A stretch of DNA of 64,000 bases from Azoarcus_F sp048158365 (lineage in GTDB: Bacteria; Pseudomonadota; Gammaproteobacteria; Burkholderiales; Rhodocyclaceae): assembly GCA_048158365.1 (NCBI GenBank), contig JBLLNL010000003.1; one strand, given 5' to 3'. The translations under genes and the position numbers were made by a program. The notes beneath the pieces are model-generated. The model searched no databases. It had not been told where the DNA came from and was given only the letters and a program-made list of their open reading frames with translations. Below, piece after piece: positions 30,511-41,024 of this stretch (its first letter is position 1; each line of letters starts with the position of its first letter).

Positions 30511-31326
30511 TCAGCGCCGCTGACAGTGCGGGCACCAGAAGGTGGCGCGCTGCGCGACGGTCGCCTTCACGATCGCCTGCCCACACACCCTGCAGGCCTG
30601 TCCAGCGCGACCATAGACGAAGTACTGCTGCTGGAAATACCCGGGACGACCATCCCCGCCGACGAAATCGCGCAAGGTGCTGCCGCCGGCGACAATGGCG
30701 TCCTGCAGCGTCTCGCGCACGCAGCCGACCAGTCTTGCGCAGCGCACTCGACCAAGCGTTCGTGCGCTGACGAGCGGATTGATGCACGCACGAAACAGGC
30801 TCTCGGATGCATAGATGTTACCGACCCCGACCACCCGCCTGCCGTCCATCAAGGCCTGTTTGATCGGCACCTGCGTCGCACGCGTCGCGCGATACAGCCA
30901 GCCGGCATCGAACCCGGCCTCCAGCGGCTCGGGCCCGAGGTGCCGCAGCAGGGGGTGGGCGAGCGCGTCTCCGTCGTGCCAGACGATCAGGCCGAAGCGT
31001 CGCGGATCACGCAGACGCAAGGCCGACGCACCGAATACCAGGTCGACATGGTCGTGTGGCCCGGGGGGCAAGTCCGCCGGCACCACCCGAAGGCTGCCCG
31101 ACATGCCCAGATGGACGATGACGCAACCCGCATCGAAGATCAGCAGCAGATACTTGGCTCGGCGCCCGACGTCGAGCAGCTTCCGCCCGGTGACCCTCGA
31201 TTCCATCAGATCGCAGACCGGCAGGCGCAGACGCGGGTTTCTGACACGACAGCCGGTGACGATCCGGCCGGTCAGCACCGGCAGGATGCCGCGCCGCGTC
31301 GTCTCGACTTCAGGCAGTTCGGGCAT
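30511..31326 (-). CDS. mutM: Formamidopyrimidine-DNA glycosylase
   Basis: Base-excision repair glycosylase/AP lyase for 8-oxoguanine and Fapy lesions. From ATG 31326 the protein has 271 residues. It begins MPELPEVE, so the catalytic Pro and Glu follow the removed Met. It ends in a zinc finger with Cys245, 248, 265 and 268. Open frame upstream of 31326 has no family similarity and is excluded. Confidence 0.96.
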   Translation of the reverse strand: MPELPEVETTRRGILPVLTGRIVTGCRVRNPRLRLPVCDLMESRVTGRKLLDVGRRAKYLLLIFDAGCVIVHLGMSGSLRVVPADLPPGPHDHVDLVFGASALRLRDPRRFGLIVWHDGDALAHPLLRHLGPEPLEAGFDAGWLYRATRATQVPIKQALMDGRRVVGVGNIYASESLFRACINPLVSARTLGRVRCARLVGCVRETLQDAIVAGGSTLRDFVGGDGRPGYFQQQYFVYGRAGQACRVCGQAIVKATVAQRATFWCPHCQRR

Positions 31327-31626
31327 GTGATCTTTCCTCTCAAGCGATCGGGGCGAAGACGTGCGCGCAGCCCCGGCGCGACCCGGGGCCTGCAGCCGCC
31401 CCAGGGGCACGGGAAGGGTCGGAGGTCTTTCGCGGGCCACCTCGAAATGACGACCCGCTTGCCGCCGCCCCTTAAAACTACATAACATGGGCAGAACGGA
31501 ATCGGATTATCCACCTCTAAGACCCCATTGGCAGCGCTGGCCAAGCCGGCGTTCAGGCTCCGACCAACCGACAGGGCATGAAATTATTCCTCATGCGCCG
31601 CCCGATGCCCCCATGGACCCGAACAC
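31327..31626. other. 300-base intergenic region between mutM and the TPR gene
   Basis: Divergent promoter region. I find no RNA gene, repeat or convincing coding sequence in it. The A/T-richer part around 31480-31510 is the most likely place for promoters, but no hexamer pair is clear enough to call. Confidence 0.6.
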
Positions 31627-33351
31627 ATGAATTTCAAGCTTTCCACTCTCGCTGCCGCCATCGGCTTACTCGGGGCCTTGCTGGTGCCCCCCACCGCCCA
31701 TGCTCAGGCTCATCCGGAGATCATGAGCGCTCCGGTGGAGCCGAGTTCGCTGCCTGCGCAGGAGCTGACCGCGGAGACGCTGTTCATGGTCCTGCTCGCA
31801 GAAATCGCGGGCGCGCGGGGCGAGATAGCGGTATCGACCGACGCCTACCTGCGGGCGGCCCGCCTGACGCGCGATCCCCGTATCGCCAGACGGGCCACCG
31901 AGATCGCGCTGTACTCGCGCGACACGAATGCCGCCGCCGAAGCCGCACGCCTGTGGGCCGAGATCGAACCGGAGTCGAACGAGGCGAGGCGTGTGTTGGC
32001 CGGCGTGCTCGCCACTAGCGGCGAACGTCTGAACGAAGTACAGATCCAGCTCGCCCGCATTCTCGCCGGCTCGCCAGAGCAGCTCGAGCAGAACCTGCTG
32101 GGATTGAACCGGGCACTCGCCCGTGTGCCGGACCGGCAGACCGTCCGGTCCATCGTCGATCGGCTGACCGAACCCTACCTTAAGGAGCCGTCGGCACATT
32201 TCGCGCGCGCCCAGGTGGCCATCTCGGTCGAGGACGGCATCGGCGCGGTCGCTTCCCTGGAGGAGGCCCTGCGTCTGCGGCCGGACTGGGAGCCTGCGGT
32301 ACTGCTCAAATCGCAACTGCTGGTCCAGCTCGGCGCCACCCGAGATGCGATGACGCTGCTGGAGGCCTACCTGCGCACGCATCCCGACAGTACCCAGGCC
32401 CGCCTTGCCTATGCCCGCACGCTGGTCTCGGCGCGCGAGTTCGAGAAGGCCCATGACGCGTTCCAGGGGCTGCTCGACGAATCTCCGGAGGACAGGGACC
32501 TGCTGTATGCGGTGGCGCTGGTGTCCGCCCAGATCGGCAACCATGACGAAGCGATCGATCTGTTCGAGCGAGCACTCGATGGGGGACATCCGGAAACCGA
32601 TCACATCCGCATGAACCTCGGTCATCTGACCGAACAGCGCAACCGGGTGGACGACGCGCTCGGCTGGTATCGGGCGGTCGAGGACGGTCCGCAGTATCTG
32701 GACGCGCAAATCCGGATCGCAGTGCTGCTCGCGCGCCAGGGCCATGTCGACGCGGCCCGCCTGCACCTGCGCAGCCTCGAAACCGGCGAGGAAGACGCGC
32801 GTCGCATGTTGTTCGCCGAAACCCTGGTGCTGCGCGAAGGCGGTCGCTACGCGCAAGCACTGGAGCTGGTCGACCGGGCGCTGCTCGACGATCCGGACAG
32901 CACCGAGCTGCTCTATGAATCCGCGATGCTCGCGGAGCGTCTGGACGAGCTCCAACTGATGGAGGCGCGCCTGCGCAAGCTGATTGCGCTCGACCCCGAA
33001 CATGCGCATGCATACAACGCGCTCGGGTACTCGCTTGCCGAGCGGGGCATACGCCTGGACGAGGCCGAAGAGTTGATCGTGCGTGCGCTCGAACTGTCAC
33101 CGGACGATCCTTTCATACTCGACAGCCTCGGTTGGGTACGCTATCGCATGAGCGACCTCGAGGGCGCGCTCGGCCACCTCGAACGTGCTTACGAACTGAG
33201 ACCGGATCCGGAGATCGCCGCGCATCTGGGCGAAGTGCTGTGGACACTGGAGCGTCGGGATGAAGCCGATCGCATCTGGGAAGAGGCACTGCGCGACCAT
33301 CCGGGTAACGACACGCTCAGGGCGACGATCGAGCGCTTGCTGCAAAGATGA
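31627..33351 (+). CDS. Exported tetratricopeptide-repeat protein
   Basis: A 574-residue protein with a signal peptide (cleavage after AHA near residue 26) and TPR units over most of its length, clearest at 100-330 and 400-560. It precedes lolB-ispE in many gammaproteobacteria (for example PA4667 of Pseudomonas), and its stop overlaps the lolB start. The position suggests a role in envelope assembly, but no activity is established. It is probably periplasmic; no lipobox is seen. Confidence 0.9.
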   Translation: MNFKLSTLAAAIGLLGALLVPPTAHAQAHPEIMSAPVEPSSLPAQELTAETLFMVLLAEIAGARGEIAVSTDAYLRAARLTRDPRIARRATEIALYSRDTNAAAEAARLWAEIEPESNEARRVLAGVLATSGERLNEVQIQLARILAGSPEQLEQNLLGLNRALARVPDRQTVRSIVDRLTEPYLKEPSAHFARAQVAISVEDGIGAVASLEEALRLRPDWEPAVLLKSQLLVQLGATRDAMTLLEAYLRTHPDSTQARLAYARTLVSAREFEKAHDAFQGLLDESPEDRDLLYAVALVSAQIGNHDEAIDLFERALDGGHPETDHIRMNLGHLTEQRNRVDDALGWYRAVEDGPQYLDAQIRIAVLLARQGHVDAARLHLRSLETGEEDARRMLFAETLVLREGGRYAQALELVDRALLDDPDSTELLYESAMLAERLDELQLMEARLRKLIALDPEHAHAYNALGYSLAERGIRLDEAEELIVRALELSPDDPFILDSLGWVRYRMSDLEGALGHLERAYELRPDPEIAAHLGEVLWTLERRDEADRIWEEALRDHPGNDTLRATIERLLQR

Positions 33352-33941
33352 AACGGCGAGGCTTCACGCGTGCGCTCGCGTTCTTGGCGGGCCTTGCGGC
33401 ACTACTCCTGTCCGCCTGCTCGACCGCACCATCGTCACCGGACGCCCCGGCCCTGGTCAGCCGCGCCGCGGCGAGCGCGTTTAAGCTCGAGGGACGGGTA
33501 TCCGCGAGCGACACCGGGCGGGCGGCGAGCGGACGGTTGGCATGGTCGCACGCTCCCGAGTTCGACGAATGGACCGTTTTCAGCCCCCTCGGCCAGGTCC
33601 TCGCCCAGCTGGTCAGCACGCCGGCCGGTGCGGTACTGCAAACTGGTGACGGACGCAGTGTCCATGCCGACAGCGTCCAGGAAATGCTGCCGGAGATCCT
33701 TGGCGTCGCGGTCCCGGTGAACGGGCTCGCGCACTGGGTGCAGGCCGTGCCGCGCGCCGGTGCGCGCGTGCTGCTGGCAGACGACTTCGGCCGCCCGGTG
33801 CGGGTATTCGACAGCGGCTGGCTGATCGAATACCGGGAATACGCCAGCGAAGACGCCGCCGCCGCTGTGCGCCGGATCGACGCAAGCCGCGGCGACGCCA
33901 GAATCAGACTCATCGTGGACGAATGGACGCCATTCCCGTGA
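33348..33941 (+). CDS. lolB: Outer-membrane lipoprotein receptor LolB
   Basis: Receives lipoproteins from LolA and inserts them into the outer membrane. The 197-residue protein has a signal peptide and lipobox LLSAC with lipidated Cys24. The mature part follows the LolB beta-barrel pattern (FKLEGRVSAS, then WTVFSPLGQVLAQL). No Asp at +2 (Ser), which fits outer-membrane localisation. It overlaps ispE by 19 bases. Confidence 0.93.
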   Translation: MKRRGFTRALAFLAGLAALLLSACSTAPSSPDAPALVSRAAASAFKLEGRVSASDTGRAASGRLAWSHAPEFDEWTVFSPLGQVLAQLVSTPAGAVLQTGDGRSVHADSVQEMLPEILGVAVPVNGLAHWVQAVPRAGARVLLADDFGRPVRVFDSGWLIEYREYASEDAAAAVRRIDASRGDARIRLIVDEWTPFP

Positions 33942-34777
33942 GCCGGCTGGACGCCTGCCCCGCCCCGGCGAAGCTGAACCTGTTCCTGCATGTCGTCGGG
34001 CAGCGTGCCGATGGCTATCATCTGCTTCAGACCGCCTTTCGCCTGCTCGACTGGCATGACCTGCTGTCCTTCGAACTGCGCCCGAACGGTAGGATCAGTC
34101 GTGCGACCGACCTGCCGGGCGTGCCGGAACAGCAGGACATCACCGTACGTGCCGCGCGCCTGCTGCAGCAGGAAAGCGGCACCCGACTGGGCGTATCGAT
34201 CTCGATCGACAAGCGGCTGCCGATGGGCGGCGGCCTCGGAGGCGGCAGTTCGGATGCGGCCACCACGCTGATCGCGTTGAACCGTCTGTGGCGCACCGGT
34301 TTGTCACGCACCGATCTGGCCCACCTCGGCCTACGGCTCGGTGCGGACGTGCCGTTCTTCGTTTTCGGTCGTGACGCCTTCGCGGAAGGCATCGGCGAGC
34401 GCCTGACCCCGTTGCCGCTGGCGCCAGCCCGGTACGTCGTGGTGTGGCCTGACTGCCACGTCCCGACGCAAGCGATTTTCGCATCGAAGGAGTTGACGCG
34501 AAATACCGAACCCATCACAATCTCGGACTTCGCTTCGCGCGCCACCCGGAACGATCTGCAAGCCGTCGCTTGCAAACTCTATCCGCAGGTGGCCGCCGTC
34601 GTAGAGTGGTTGGGGCAATATGCTCCTGCAAGGATGACCGGTTCCGGCGCATGCGTGTTCGCCGAGGTGGATGACGAGACCTCCGCCCGTCGCATCGTCG
34701 AGTCCTGCCCAGCGCAATGGCAGGCATGGGGCGTGAGGTCAATCGCGCAGCATCCGCTTCACCACTGGCTCGACTGA
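33923..34777 (+). CDS. ispE: 4-diphosphocytidyl-2-C-methyl-D-erythritol kinase
   Basis: GHMP kinase of the non-mevalonate (MEP) isoprenoid pathway. The 284-residue protein has APAKLNLFLHV at the start and the ATP-binding Gly-rich loop LPMGGGLGGGSSD at 99-111. Its presence shows that isoprenoids are made from 1-deoxyxylulose 5-phosphate, which matters for the RuBisCO-like protein at 43005. A tRNA-Gln gene starts 19 bases after its stop. Confidence 0.95.
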   Translation: MDAIPVSRLDACPAPAKLNLFLHVVGQRADGYHLLQTAFRLLDWHDLLSFELRPNGRISRATDLPGVPEQQDITVRAARLLQQESGTRLGVSISIDKRLPMGGGLGGGSSDAATTLIALNRLWRTGLSRTDLAHLGLRLGADVPFFVFGRDAFAEGIGERLTPLPLAPARYVVVWPDCHVPTQAIFASKELTRNTEPITISDFASRATRNDLQAVACKLYPQVAAVVEWLGQYAPARMTGSGACVFAEVDDETSARRIVESCPAQWQAWGVRSIAQHPLHHWLD

Positions 34778-34795
34778 TGTGCGAAACGGGTTTCT

Positions 34796-34872
34796 TGGGG
34801 AGTCGCCAAGTCGGTCAAGGCACCGGATTTTGATTCCGGCATTCGAGGGTTCGAATCCTTCCTCCCCAGCCA
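34796..34872 (+). tRNA. tRNA-Gln (UUG)
   Basis: A complete 77-base tRNA including CCA. Acceptor TGGGGAG pairs with CTCCCCA, and the anticodon stem CCGGA/TCCGG holds the loop TTTTGAT (anticodon TTG at 34830-34832). The T arm is AGGGT-TCGAATC-CTT-like. It sits between ispE and prs, the same place as in Pseudomonas, and is probably processed from that transcript since no separate promoter or terminator is evident. Confidence 0.95.
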
Positions 34873-34950
34873 CACACCGGGCAGGCCATGTGCCTGCCCG
34901 ATTCGTTTCAAGTGTAGTCATTGTCATTTTTCGGCACTGGAGAATCGGTC

Positions 34951-35901
34951 ATGCCCCGTGGCAGCCTGATGGTCTTCACCGGCAACGCCAACCCCAAGCT
35001 CGCAGCGGATGTGGTGCGCAGACTGGGAATCAGCCTGGGGTCTGCAACCGTGGGCCGTTTCTCGGATGGGGAAGTCAACATCGAACTCCTCGAGAACGTG
35101 CGTGGCAAGGATATCTTCGTCCTGCAGCCCACCTGTGCGCCGACCAACGACAATCTGATGGAACTGCTGGTACTGGTCGACGCGCTGAAGCGCGCTTCGG
35201 CCGGACGCATCACCGCAGCGATGCCCTACTTCGGCTACGCGCGTCAGGACCGCCGGCCGCGCTCGGCCAGGGTGCCCATCACGGCCAAGGTCGTCGCCAA
35301 CATGCTGCAGGCCGCGGGCGTCCAACGGCTGCTCACGATGGATCTGCACGCCGATCAGATCCAGGGATTCTTCGACATCCCGGTGGACAACGTCTATGCG
35401 GCGCCGGTATTGCTGGCCGACCTGGACAAGCAGAAGTACGACGATCTGCTGGTCGTGTCGCCGGACGTCGGTGGCGTGGTCCGGGCGCGCGCGTTTGCGA
35501 AGCGCCTGGAATGCGACCTGGCGATCATCGACAAGCGCCGGCCCAAGGCCAACGTATCCGAAGTCATGAACATCATCGGCGAGGTCAAGGACCGCACCTG
35601 TGTGATCATGGACGACATAGTCGACACCGCCGGCACGCTGTGCAAGGCGGCCACCGCGCTCAAGGAGAATGGCGCGAGGCGCGTGCTGTCCTATTGCACC
35701 CATCCGGTGCTCTCCAGCGCGGCGGCGGCACGCATCGCCGAGTCGGATCTGGACGAACTGGTCGTGACCGATACGATCCCGCTGCGTGAGGATGCGCGCG
35801 ACTGCCCGCGCATCCGCCAGATTTCGGTCGCATCCCTGATGGCAGACACCATGCTGCGCATCAGCAACGAGGAGTCGGTCAGTTCGCTGTTCATGGAATG
35901 A
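34951..35901 (+). CDS. prs: Ribose-phosphate pyrophosphokinase
   Basis: Makes PRPP from ribose 5-phosphate and ATP for nucleotides, NAD, His and Trp. From ATG 34951 it has 316 residues. It shows [10 protein letters not shown], the ATP loop YARQDRR, the PRPP-binding signature [16 protein letters not shown], and the SVSSLF end typical of proteobacterial Prs. The start at 34951 follows a CTGGAG ribosome site and fits family length; ATG 34969 is the alternative. Confidence 0.96.
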   Translation: MPRGSLMVFTGNANPKLAADVVRRLGISLGSATVGRFSDGEVNIELLENVRGKDIFVLQPTCAPTNDNLMELLVLVDALKRASAGRITAAMPYFGYARQDRRPRSARVPITAKVVANMLQAAGVQRLLTMDLHADQIQGFFDIPVDNVYAAPVLLADLDKQKYDDLLVVSPDVGGVVRARAFAKRLECDLAIIDKRRPKANVSEVMNIIGEVKDRTCVIMDDIVDTAGTLCKAATALKENGARRVLSYCTHPVLSSAAAARIAESDLDELVVTDTIPLREDARDCPRIRQISVASLMADTMLRISNEESVSSLFME

Positions 35902-35982
35902 ATCCGGTCGGCGGTCTTGGCCGCGGACCTCAACCCATCCGTCTGGTCGCGGGCGGATCTGTCTCAACCCAGGAGTAATCAC

Positions 35983-36591
35983 ATGCAAATCAAATTCAAG
36001 GCCACCAAGCGCGTGGAACAGGGCACGGGTGCGAGCCGCCGCCTGCGTCGCGCCGGCCAACTGCCGGGCATCATCTACGGCGCAAGCCAGGAGCCGATCC
36101 CGGTCACGCTCGATCACAACGAGCTCTACCACCTGCTCCGCAAGGAGGCCTTCCACTCGTCGATCCTGATCGCCGACGTCGATGGCAGCAAGGAGTCGGT
36201 CGTGCTGCGTGATGCGCAGTGGCATCCGTTCAAGCAGCTGGTGCTGCACCTCGACTTCCAACGTGTCAGCGCCACCGAGAAGCTGCACCTGAAGGTGCCG
36301 TTGCACTTCGTCAATTCCGAAATCAGCCCGGCCGTCAAGCTCGGCGCTCAGATGGTCTCCCATGTAGTCAACGAGATCGACGTTGCGTGCCTGCCCAAGG
36401 ACCTGCCCGAGTTCATCGAGGTCGACCTCAAGGACCTCGAGGCCGACCAGTCCATCCACGTGTCGGACCTGAAACTCCCCGCGGGCGTCGAAGTGGTGTT
36501 CCACGGCGAGGGCGACCCGGTCGTCGCGACCGCATTGAAGACCGGTGGTGCAGTCGCGGCCGAAAGCGAAGAAAGCGGCGAAGCGGCCTGA
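35983..36591 (+). CDS. rplY: 50S ribosomal protein L25/general stress protein Ctc
   Basis: Binds 5S rRNA in the large subunit. The 202-residue protein has the N-terminal L25 domain ([24 protein letters not shown]) and the C-terminal TL5/Ctc beta domain, so it is the long form, not the short E. coli L25. AGGAG lies just before ATG 35983. The order prs-rplY-pth-ychF is conserved across gammaproteobacteria. Confidence 0.95.
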   Translation: MQIKFKATKRVEQGTGASRRLRRAGQLPGIIYGASQEPIPVTLDHNELYHLLRKEAFHSSILIADVDGSKESVVLRDAQWHPFKQLVLHLDFQRVSATEKLHLKVPLHFVNSEISPAVKLGAQMVSHVVNEIDVACLPKDLPEFIEVDLKDLEADQSIHVSDLKLPAGVEVVFHGEGDPVVATALKTGGAVAAESEESGEAA

Positions 36592-36629
36592 TCGACAATC
36601 GATCGTACGAAACAGGCCACCGGCAAGCC

Positions 36630-37238
36630 ATGACGGCCACCCCGCCACGCCTGATCGTCGGCCTCGGAAATCCCGGGGCCGAGTACACCGAAACCCGGCA
36701 CAACGCCGGGTTTTGGTTTTGTGAGCGCCTTGCAGACGCGCTCGGCGCCCGCTTCGGTCATGAGTCGCGTTTTCACGGCCTTGTCGCCAAGGCGCCGGCT
36801 TCGGGCGCCTTGCTGCTGATGCCGCAAACCTTCATGAACCGTTCCGGCCAGGCCGTCGGCGCGCTGGCCCGCTTCTACCGGATCCCGGCCGCCGAGATCC
36901 TGGTCGTGCATGACGAACTCGACATCCCGCCCGGACAGCTTCGCCTGAAGTTCGGCGGCGGGCTGGGCGGACACAACGGACTGAAGGACATCACCGCCCA
37001 TTGCGGCACGCAGGATTTCTGGCGGCTCAGAATCGGCATCGGCCATCCCGGCAACCGCAACGAAGTCATCAACTTCGTGCTGAAGCGCCCCGGCCGCGAG
37101 GAACAGGAACTGATCGACGAGGCCATCGAGCGTGCGCTTGCGGCCTGGCCGCTGTTGTCCCGCGGCAATCTCAATGCGGCGGCGACACAACTCAACACGC
37201 GCGCCGGCTCCCCCGCCCCGAAAAGGCCTGGCGCCTGA
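36630..37238 (+). CDS. pth: Peptidyl-tRNA hydrolase
   Basis: Releases tRNA from prematurely dropped peptidyl-tRNA. The 202-residue protein has VGLGNPG, catalytic His24 in ETRHNAGF, the QTFMNRSG motif and the [11 protein letters not shown] loop. It begins 38 bases after rplY. The gene order makes co-transcription with rplY likely. The C-terminal ten residues are Pro/Arg-rich and not conserved. Confidence 0.95.
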   Translation: MTATPPRLIVGLGNPGAEYTETRHNAGFWFCERLADALGARFGHESRFHGLVAKAPASGALLLMPQTFMNRSGQAVGALARFYRIPAAEILVVHDELDIPPGQLRLKFGGGLGGHNGLKDITAHCGTQDFWRLRIGIGHPGNRNEVINFVLKRPGREEQELIDEAIERALAAWPLLSRGNLNAAATQLNTRAGSPAPKRPGA

Positions 37239-37292
37239 GCGATCCGGCTCACGCGGACGCGCCGACCCGCTCGGACCGCTCAGTCCGCCCGC

Positions 37293-38183
37293 TCACCCGC
37301 CTTCGTAACCCACCTCGGCCAGCACGGCCAGCGGCCCGACCCGTCGGATCGTGTCGATCTGCTCCGGCCGCCGCACGTAATGCGTGCCGCCATAGTTGAT
37401 CGCCGCGATCGAGATCCCCTCGAAACACTCCGCGCGACGGGGCACCACCAGCATCCAGCCATCGCCCACCAGCAGATTGAACGGAGGCAGCAGTCCGTCC
37501 GCATCGGTGCGCAGATCGAGAAACGCAAGCGCCAGTCCGAACGCCTCGTGCAGGCTGCGCGCGGCGGCCTCCGCCGCACCGGCGCGCACGGCCACACGCA
37601 CGAAGCAATGCCGCATCTTCAGCGCGGCATGGGTCACCAGCTGATGCTCTCGCGCGTCGGCCGGCAGGCCTGCAACATAGAGCCGCAGGTTCGCATTCCC
37701 CGCAGCGGCCGGAATCCACTGCACATGCTTGTGCCGCTGGCTGGCGCCGGCCGCCGTGCCGCCATTGTAGAAACCGAGACCGTCCGCCTCGCACAGAACG
37801 CTTGCGAGCGCCGCGAAGTCGCTCAGAGCCAGCGGGGTCAACTGCTCCTCGAACTCCCGCCGCGCCAGCACCAGATGCCGATCGCACACCGGGAACTTGT
37901 TCAGGATCGCGGTGTGCATGTCGCCCACCGGACCGACCGTCAGGGCCGGATCCGGCGCCTTGAACGGATTGAAGTCGGGATCGCGCGGTCCGCCCGGCAT
38001 CGTCAGCTTCGCGGCCTCCACCTTGGCCGCATCCTTGACCGCCAGCGACGACACCCAGCGCACGACGAAACGCACCCCCGCCTCGTCGATCGCGCTCTCC
38101 TCGGCCTGGATCGGTTCGAGCGCGCCCGATGCCAGCGCCGACGCGATGCGTTCATCCACCTGTTCGATGAAAGTCTTCCCCAT
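37293..38183 (-). CDS. Ap4A phosphorylase (ATP adenylyltransferase)
   Basis: Splits diadenosine tetraphosphate with phosphate to ADP and ATP. From ATG 38183, preceded by AGGAGGG, it is 296 residues. It has the branch-III HIT-like motif HKHVQWIP and the N-terminal domain [16 protein letters not shown] typical of the APA1/APA2-like family. It is inserted, on the opposite strand, between pth and ychF, which are usually adjacent. Function in stress signalling is suggested for the family only. Confidence 0.88.
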   Translation of the reverse strand: MGKTFIEQVDERIASALASGALEPIQAEESAIDEAGVRFVVRWVSSLAVKDAAKVEAAKLTMPGGPRDPDFNPFKAPDPALTVGPVGDMHTAILNKFPVCDRHLVLARREFEEQLTPLALSDFAALASVLCEADGLGFYNGGTAAGASQRHKHVQWIPAAAGNANLRLYVAGLPADAREHQLVTHAALKMRHCFVRVAVRAGAAEAAARSLHEAFGLALAFLDLRTDADGLLPPFNLLVGDGWMLVVPRRAECFEGISIAAINYGGTHYVRRPEQIDTIRRVGPLAVLAEVGYEGG

Positions 38184-38380
38184 GTACCCTCCTGGTGCAG
38201 TCACAAAAAACCGTATGCGCCACGCAGCCTGCGCAAGCTTCGCCAATTCTAGGCCTTGCAGCGACCGATCGGCGAGCCTGCGTCGCGAACCATCGCTTTG
38301 GACGCACTCAGCGGCAGGGTAGAATCACGGGTCTGGTGGCCCGAAAGCCCGGCCGCCCCCGATTCACGGAGCGTCCACCA

Positions 38381-39472
38381 ATGAGCCTCAAATGCGGAAT
38401 CGTCGGCCTGCCCAACGTCGGCAAGTCGACCCTGTTCAATGCGCTGACCAAGGCCGGCATCCAGGCCGAAAACTACCCCTTCTGCACCATCGAACCGAAC
38501 GTCGGCATCGTCGAGGTCCCGGACCCACGCCTGGCCCGCCTGGCCGAGATCGTGAAGCCACAGAAGATCCAGCCGGCGATCGTCGAATTCGTCGACATCG
38601 CGGGATTGGTCGCGGGCGCCTCCAAGGGCGAGGGCCTCGGCAACCAGTTCCTGGCGAACATCCGTGAAACCGATGCGATCGTGCACGTGGTGCGCTGTTT
38701 CGCCGACGACAACGTCGTGCATGTGTCGGGATCGATCGACCCGATCCGCGACATCGAGGTCATCGACACCGAACTCGCACTGGCCGACATGGCGACCGTC
38801 GAGAAGGCGCTCAATCGCTACCGCAAGCCGGCCAACGCCGGAGACAAGGACGCGAGGACGCTGGTCGCGGTGCTGGAGCAATGTTTCGCGCAGCTCAACG
38901 AAGCCAGGCCGGTGCGCGCGCTGACGCTATCGAAGGAGGAATGGGCGAGCCTGAAACCTTTCTGCCTGATCACCGCCAAACCGGTGCTGTACGCAGCCAA
39001 CGTCGCCGACGACGGTTTCGAGAACAATCCTCATCTGGACGCGGTGCGCGCGCATGCCGAGGCCGAGGGCGCCGGCGTGGTCGCGCTGTGCGCCGCGATC
39101 GAGGCCGAGATCGCCGATCTCGACGACGCGGACAAGCTGGAGTTTCTCGAATCCATGGGTCTGGAGGAGCCCGGCCTGGATCGCCTGATCCGCGCCGCCT
39201 ACAAGCTGCTGGGGCTACAGACCTACTTCACCGCAGGCGTGAAGGAAGTGCGGGCCTGGACCATCCATGTCGGCGACACCGCGCCACAGGCGGCCGGCGT
39301 GATCCACACCGACTTCGAGCGCGGCTTCATCCGCGCGCAGACGATCGCCTTCGACGACTTTATCGCTTGCAAGGGCGAGGCCGGTGCCAAGGAAGCAGGC
39401 AAGATGCGCGCCGAGGGCAAGGACTACGTGGTCAAGGACGGCGACGTGATGAACTTCCTGTTCAACGTCTAA
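38381..39472 (+). CDS. ychF: Redox-regulated ATPase YchF
   Basis: Obg-family ATPase that binds ribosomes and, in E. coli, affects translation and the oxidative stress response. The 363-residue protein has GLPNVGKST at the P-loop, the G3-like [17 protein letters not shown], a coiled coil, and the C-terminal TGS domain. Start ATG 38381 gives the standard length. It is the next gene of the pth-ychF order. Confidence 0.96.
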   Translation: MSLKCGIVGLPNVGKSTLFNALTKAGIQAENYPFCTIEPNVGIVEVPDPRLARLAEIVKPQKIQPAIVEFVDIAGLVAGASKGEGLGNQFLANIRETDAIVHVVRCFADDNVVHVSGSIDPIRDIEVIDTELALADMATVEKALNRYRKPANAGDKDARTLVAVLEQCFAQLNEARPVRALTLSKEEWASLKPFCLITAKPVLYAANVADDGFENNPHLDAVRAHAEAEGAGVVALCAAIEAEIADLDDADKLEFLESMGLEEPGLDRLIRAAYKLLGLQTYFTAGVKEVRAWTIHVGDTAPQAAGVIHTDFERGFIRAQTIAFDDFIACKGEAGAKEAGKMRAEGKDYVVKDGDVMNFLFNV

Positions 39473-39516
39473 CGCCTGACGGTCGTGCGCTCGCTGACCG
39501 ACTTTTTCGCATATCC

Positions 39517-40446
39517 GTGACGACCGGGACGAACCGAGGCTACGTCGGCCGGTTCGCGCCGTCGCCGACCGGTCCGCTGCACTTCGGATCGCTGGTGGCG
39601 GCCGTAGGCAGCTATGTCGATGCACGCCATGCCGGAGGAAGGTGGTCGCTGCGCATCGAGGATGTGGACGAGCCGCGCTGCACGCCGGATGCGGCCGATG
39701 CCATCGTCGCCAGCCTGGTTCGCCTCGGATTCGAGTGGGACGGCGAGATCGTGTGGCAGAGCCGGCGTGTCGCGGCCTACCGGAACGCGTTCGAACAACT
39801 CATCGCTCGCAGCGCGGTATTTCCGTGCGCCTGCACGCGACGCGAGATCGCCGACTCGGCCCTCGCTCCGGACGGGTCTCGCATCTATCCGGGCACCTGT
39901 CGGAACGGTGTGCCTGCAGGGCGGACGGCACGGGCGTGGCGCGTCAGGGCCGAGGGCCGCTATGCGTTCGAGGACCGTGTGCAAGGGCTGCAGCAACAGG
40001 ACATCGCCACCGAGGTGGGCGATTTCGTGGTGCTGCGCGCCGATGGCCTGTTCGCCTATCAGCTCGCGGTGGTGATCGACGACGCCGACGCCGGCGTGAC
40101 CGACGTGGTCCGGGGCGCCGATCTGCTGGGTTCGACCGCACGCCAGATCCATCTGCAGCACCTGCTCGGTCTGCCCACACCCCGGTACGCCCATCTGCCG
40201 GTGGTGGTCAATGCCGCGGGCGAGAAGCTCTCCAAACAGACGCTGGCGGCTCCGGTCGACCTGTTCGCCCCACACGACGCGTGGCTGGCGGCCCTGTCGT
40301 TTCTCGGTCAGAATCCACCGGAGAAGTTGCGACAGGCTTCGCTGGCGGACATACGTGAATGGGCAATCCGCAACTGGTCGTGCGATCGCATCCCTCGCCA
40401 GCTTCAGGCCGAAGCACCGCCGCAGCTCGCGCACAGCGGACGATGA
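39517..40446 (+). CDS. gluQ: Glutamyl-Q tRNA(Asp) synthetase
   Basis: A GluRS paralogue without an anticodon domain that glutamylates queuosine 34 of tRNA-Asp. From GTG 39517 it has 309 residues with [15 protein letters not shown] (HIGH-like), a zinc-binding region including CACTRRE and YPGTC, and KLSKQ as the KMSK-like motif. The short length and lack of a C-terminal domain separate it from true GltX. Start is a GTG; no ATG in frame is close. The final 15 residues are unremarkable. Confidence 0.93.
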   Translation: MTTGTNRGYVGRFAPSPTGPLHFGSLVAAVGSYVDARHAGGRWSLRIEDVDEPRCTPDAADAIVASLVRLGFEWDGEIVWQSRRVAAYRNAFEQLIARSAVFPCACTRREIADSALAPDGSRIYPGTCRNGVPAGRTARAWRVRAEGRYAFEDRVQGLQQQDIATEVGDFVVLRADGLFAYQLAVVIDDADAGVTDVVRGADLLGSTARQIHLQHLLGLPTPRYAHLPVVVNAAGEKLSKQTLAAPVDLFAPHDAWLAALSFLGQNPPEKLRQASLADIREWAIRNWSCDRIPRQLQAEAPPQLAHSGR

Positions 40447-40484
40447 CGCGACCGCGCCATCAGGAACACCCCTCGGAGAACGCA

Positions 40485-40961
40485 ATGATCGATGACATTG
40501 CCGGCATTCGCCGGATTCTGGCGGAGACCCGCACGATTGCAGTGGTCGGTCTGTCGGCCAACTGGCACCGACCGAGCTATTTCGCGGCGAAGTACATGCT
40601 CGATCACGGCTATACCGTGATCCCGGTGAATCCGGCCTACCCGGAGGTGCTGGGGCAGAAATGCTACCCTAGTTTGCGCGACATTCCGGCTCCGGTCGAC
40701 ATGGTCGACGTGTTCCGCAAACCCGAGGACGTGTTGCCGCTGGTCGACGATGCGATCGCGATCGGCGCGAAGACGTTCTGGATGCAACTCGGCGTCATCA
40801 ACGACGAGGCGGTCGCCCGGGCCGAGGCGGCCGGTCTGCAGGTCGTCGCCGACCGCTGCGTGAAGATCGAGTATGCGCGTCTGTTCGGCGGCCTGAACTG
40901 GGCGGGCGTCAACACCGGCGTGATCTCGGCCAAACGTCCGGTCGTACCGACTCGCGGCTGA
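40485..40961 (+). CDS. CoA-binding protein, YccU family
   Basis: Single Rossmann-type CoA-binding domain of 158 residues, like the N-terminal domain of succinyl-CoA synthetase. It has the TIAVVGLSANWHRPSY nucleotide/CoA loop, YTVIPVNP, and the conserved end DRCVKIEYARL. E. coli YccU is of this kind; no reaction is known. It starts 38 bases after gluQ. Confidence 0.9.
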   Translation: MIDDIAGIRRILAETRTIAVVGLSANWHRPSYFAAKYMLDHGYTVIPVNPAYPEVLGQKCYPSLRDIPAPVDMVDVFRKPEDVLPLVDDAIAIGAKTFWMQLGVINDEAVARAEAAGLQVVADRCVKIEYARLFGGLNWAGVNTGVISAKRPVVPTRG

Positions 40962-41024
40962 CCGCAGGCCGCTGACGGCTGACCGCTTACGGTTCAAGCC
41001 TTCCATCGACTTGTGTGAGCCCTG

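Noticed and set aside
38195..38380. N-terminal extension of YchF from the long open frame
   Set aside because: YchF is highly conserved and starts at MSLKCGIVG; the upstream part has no similarity.
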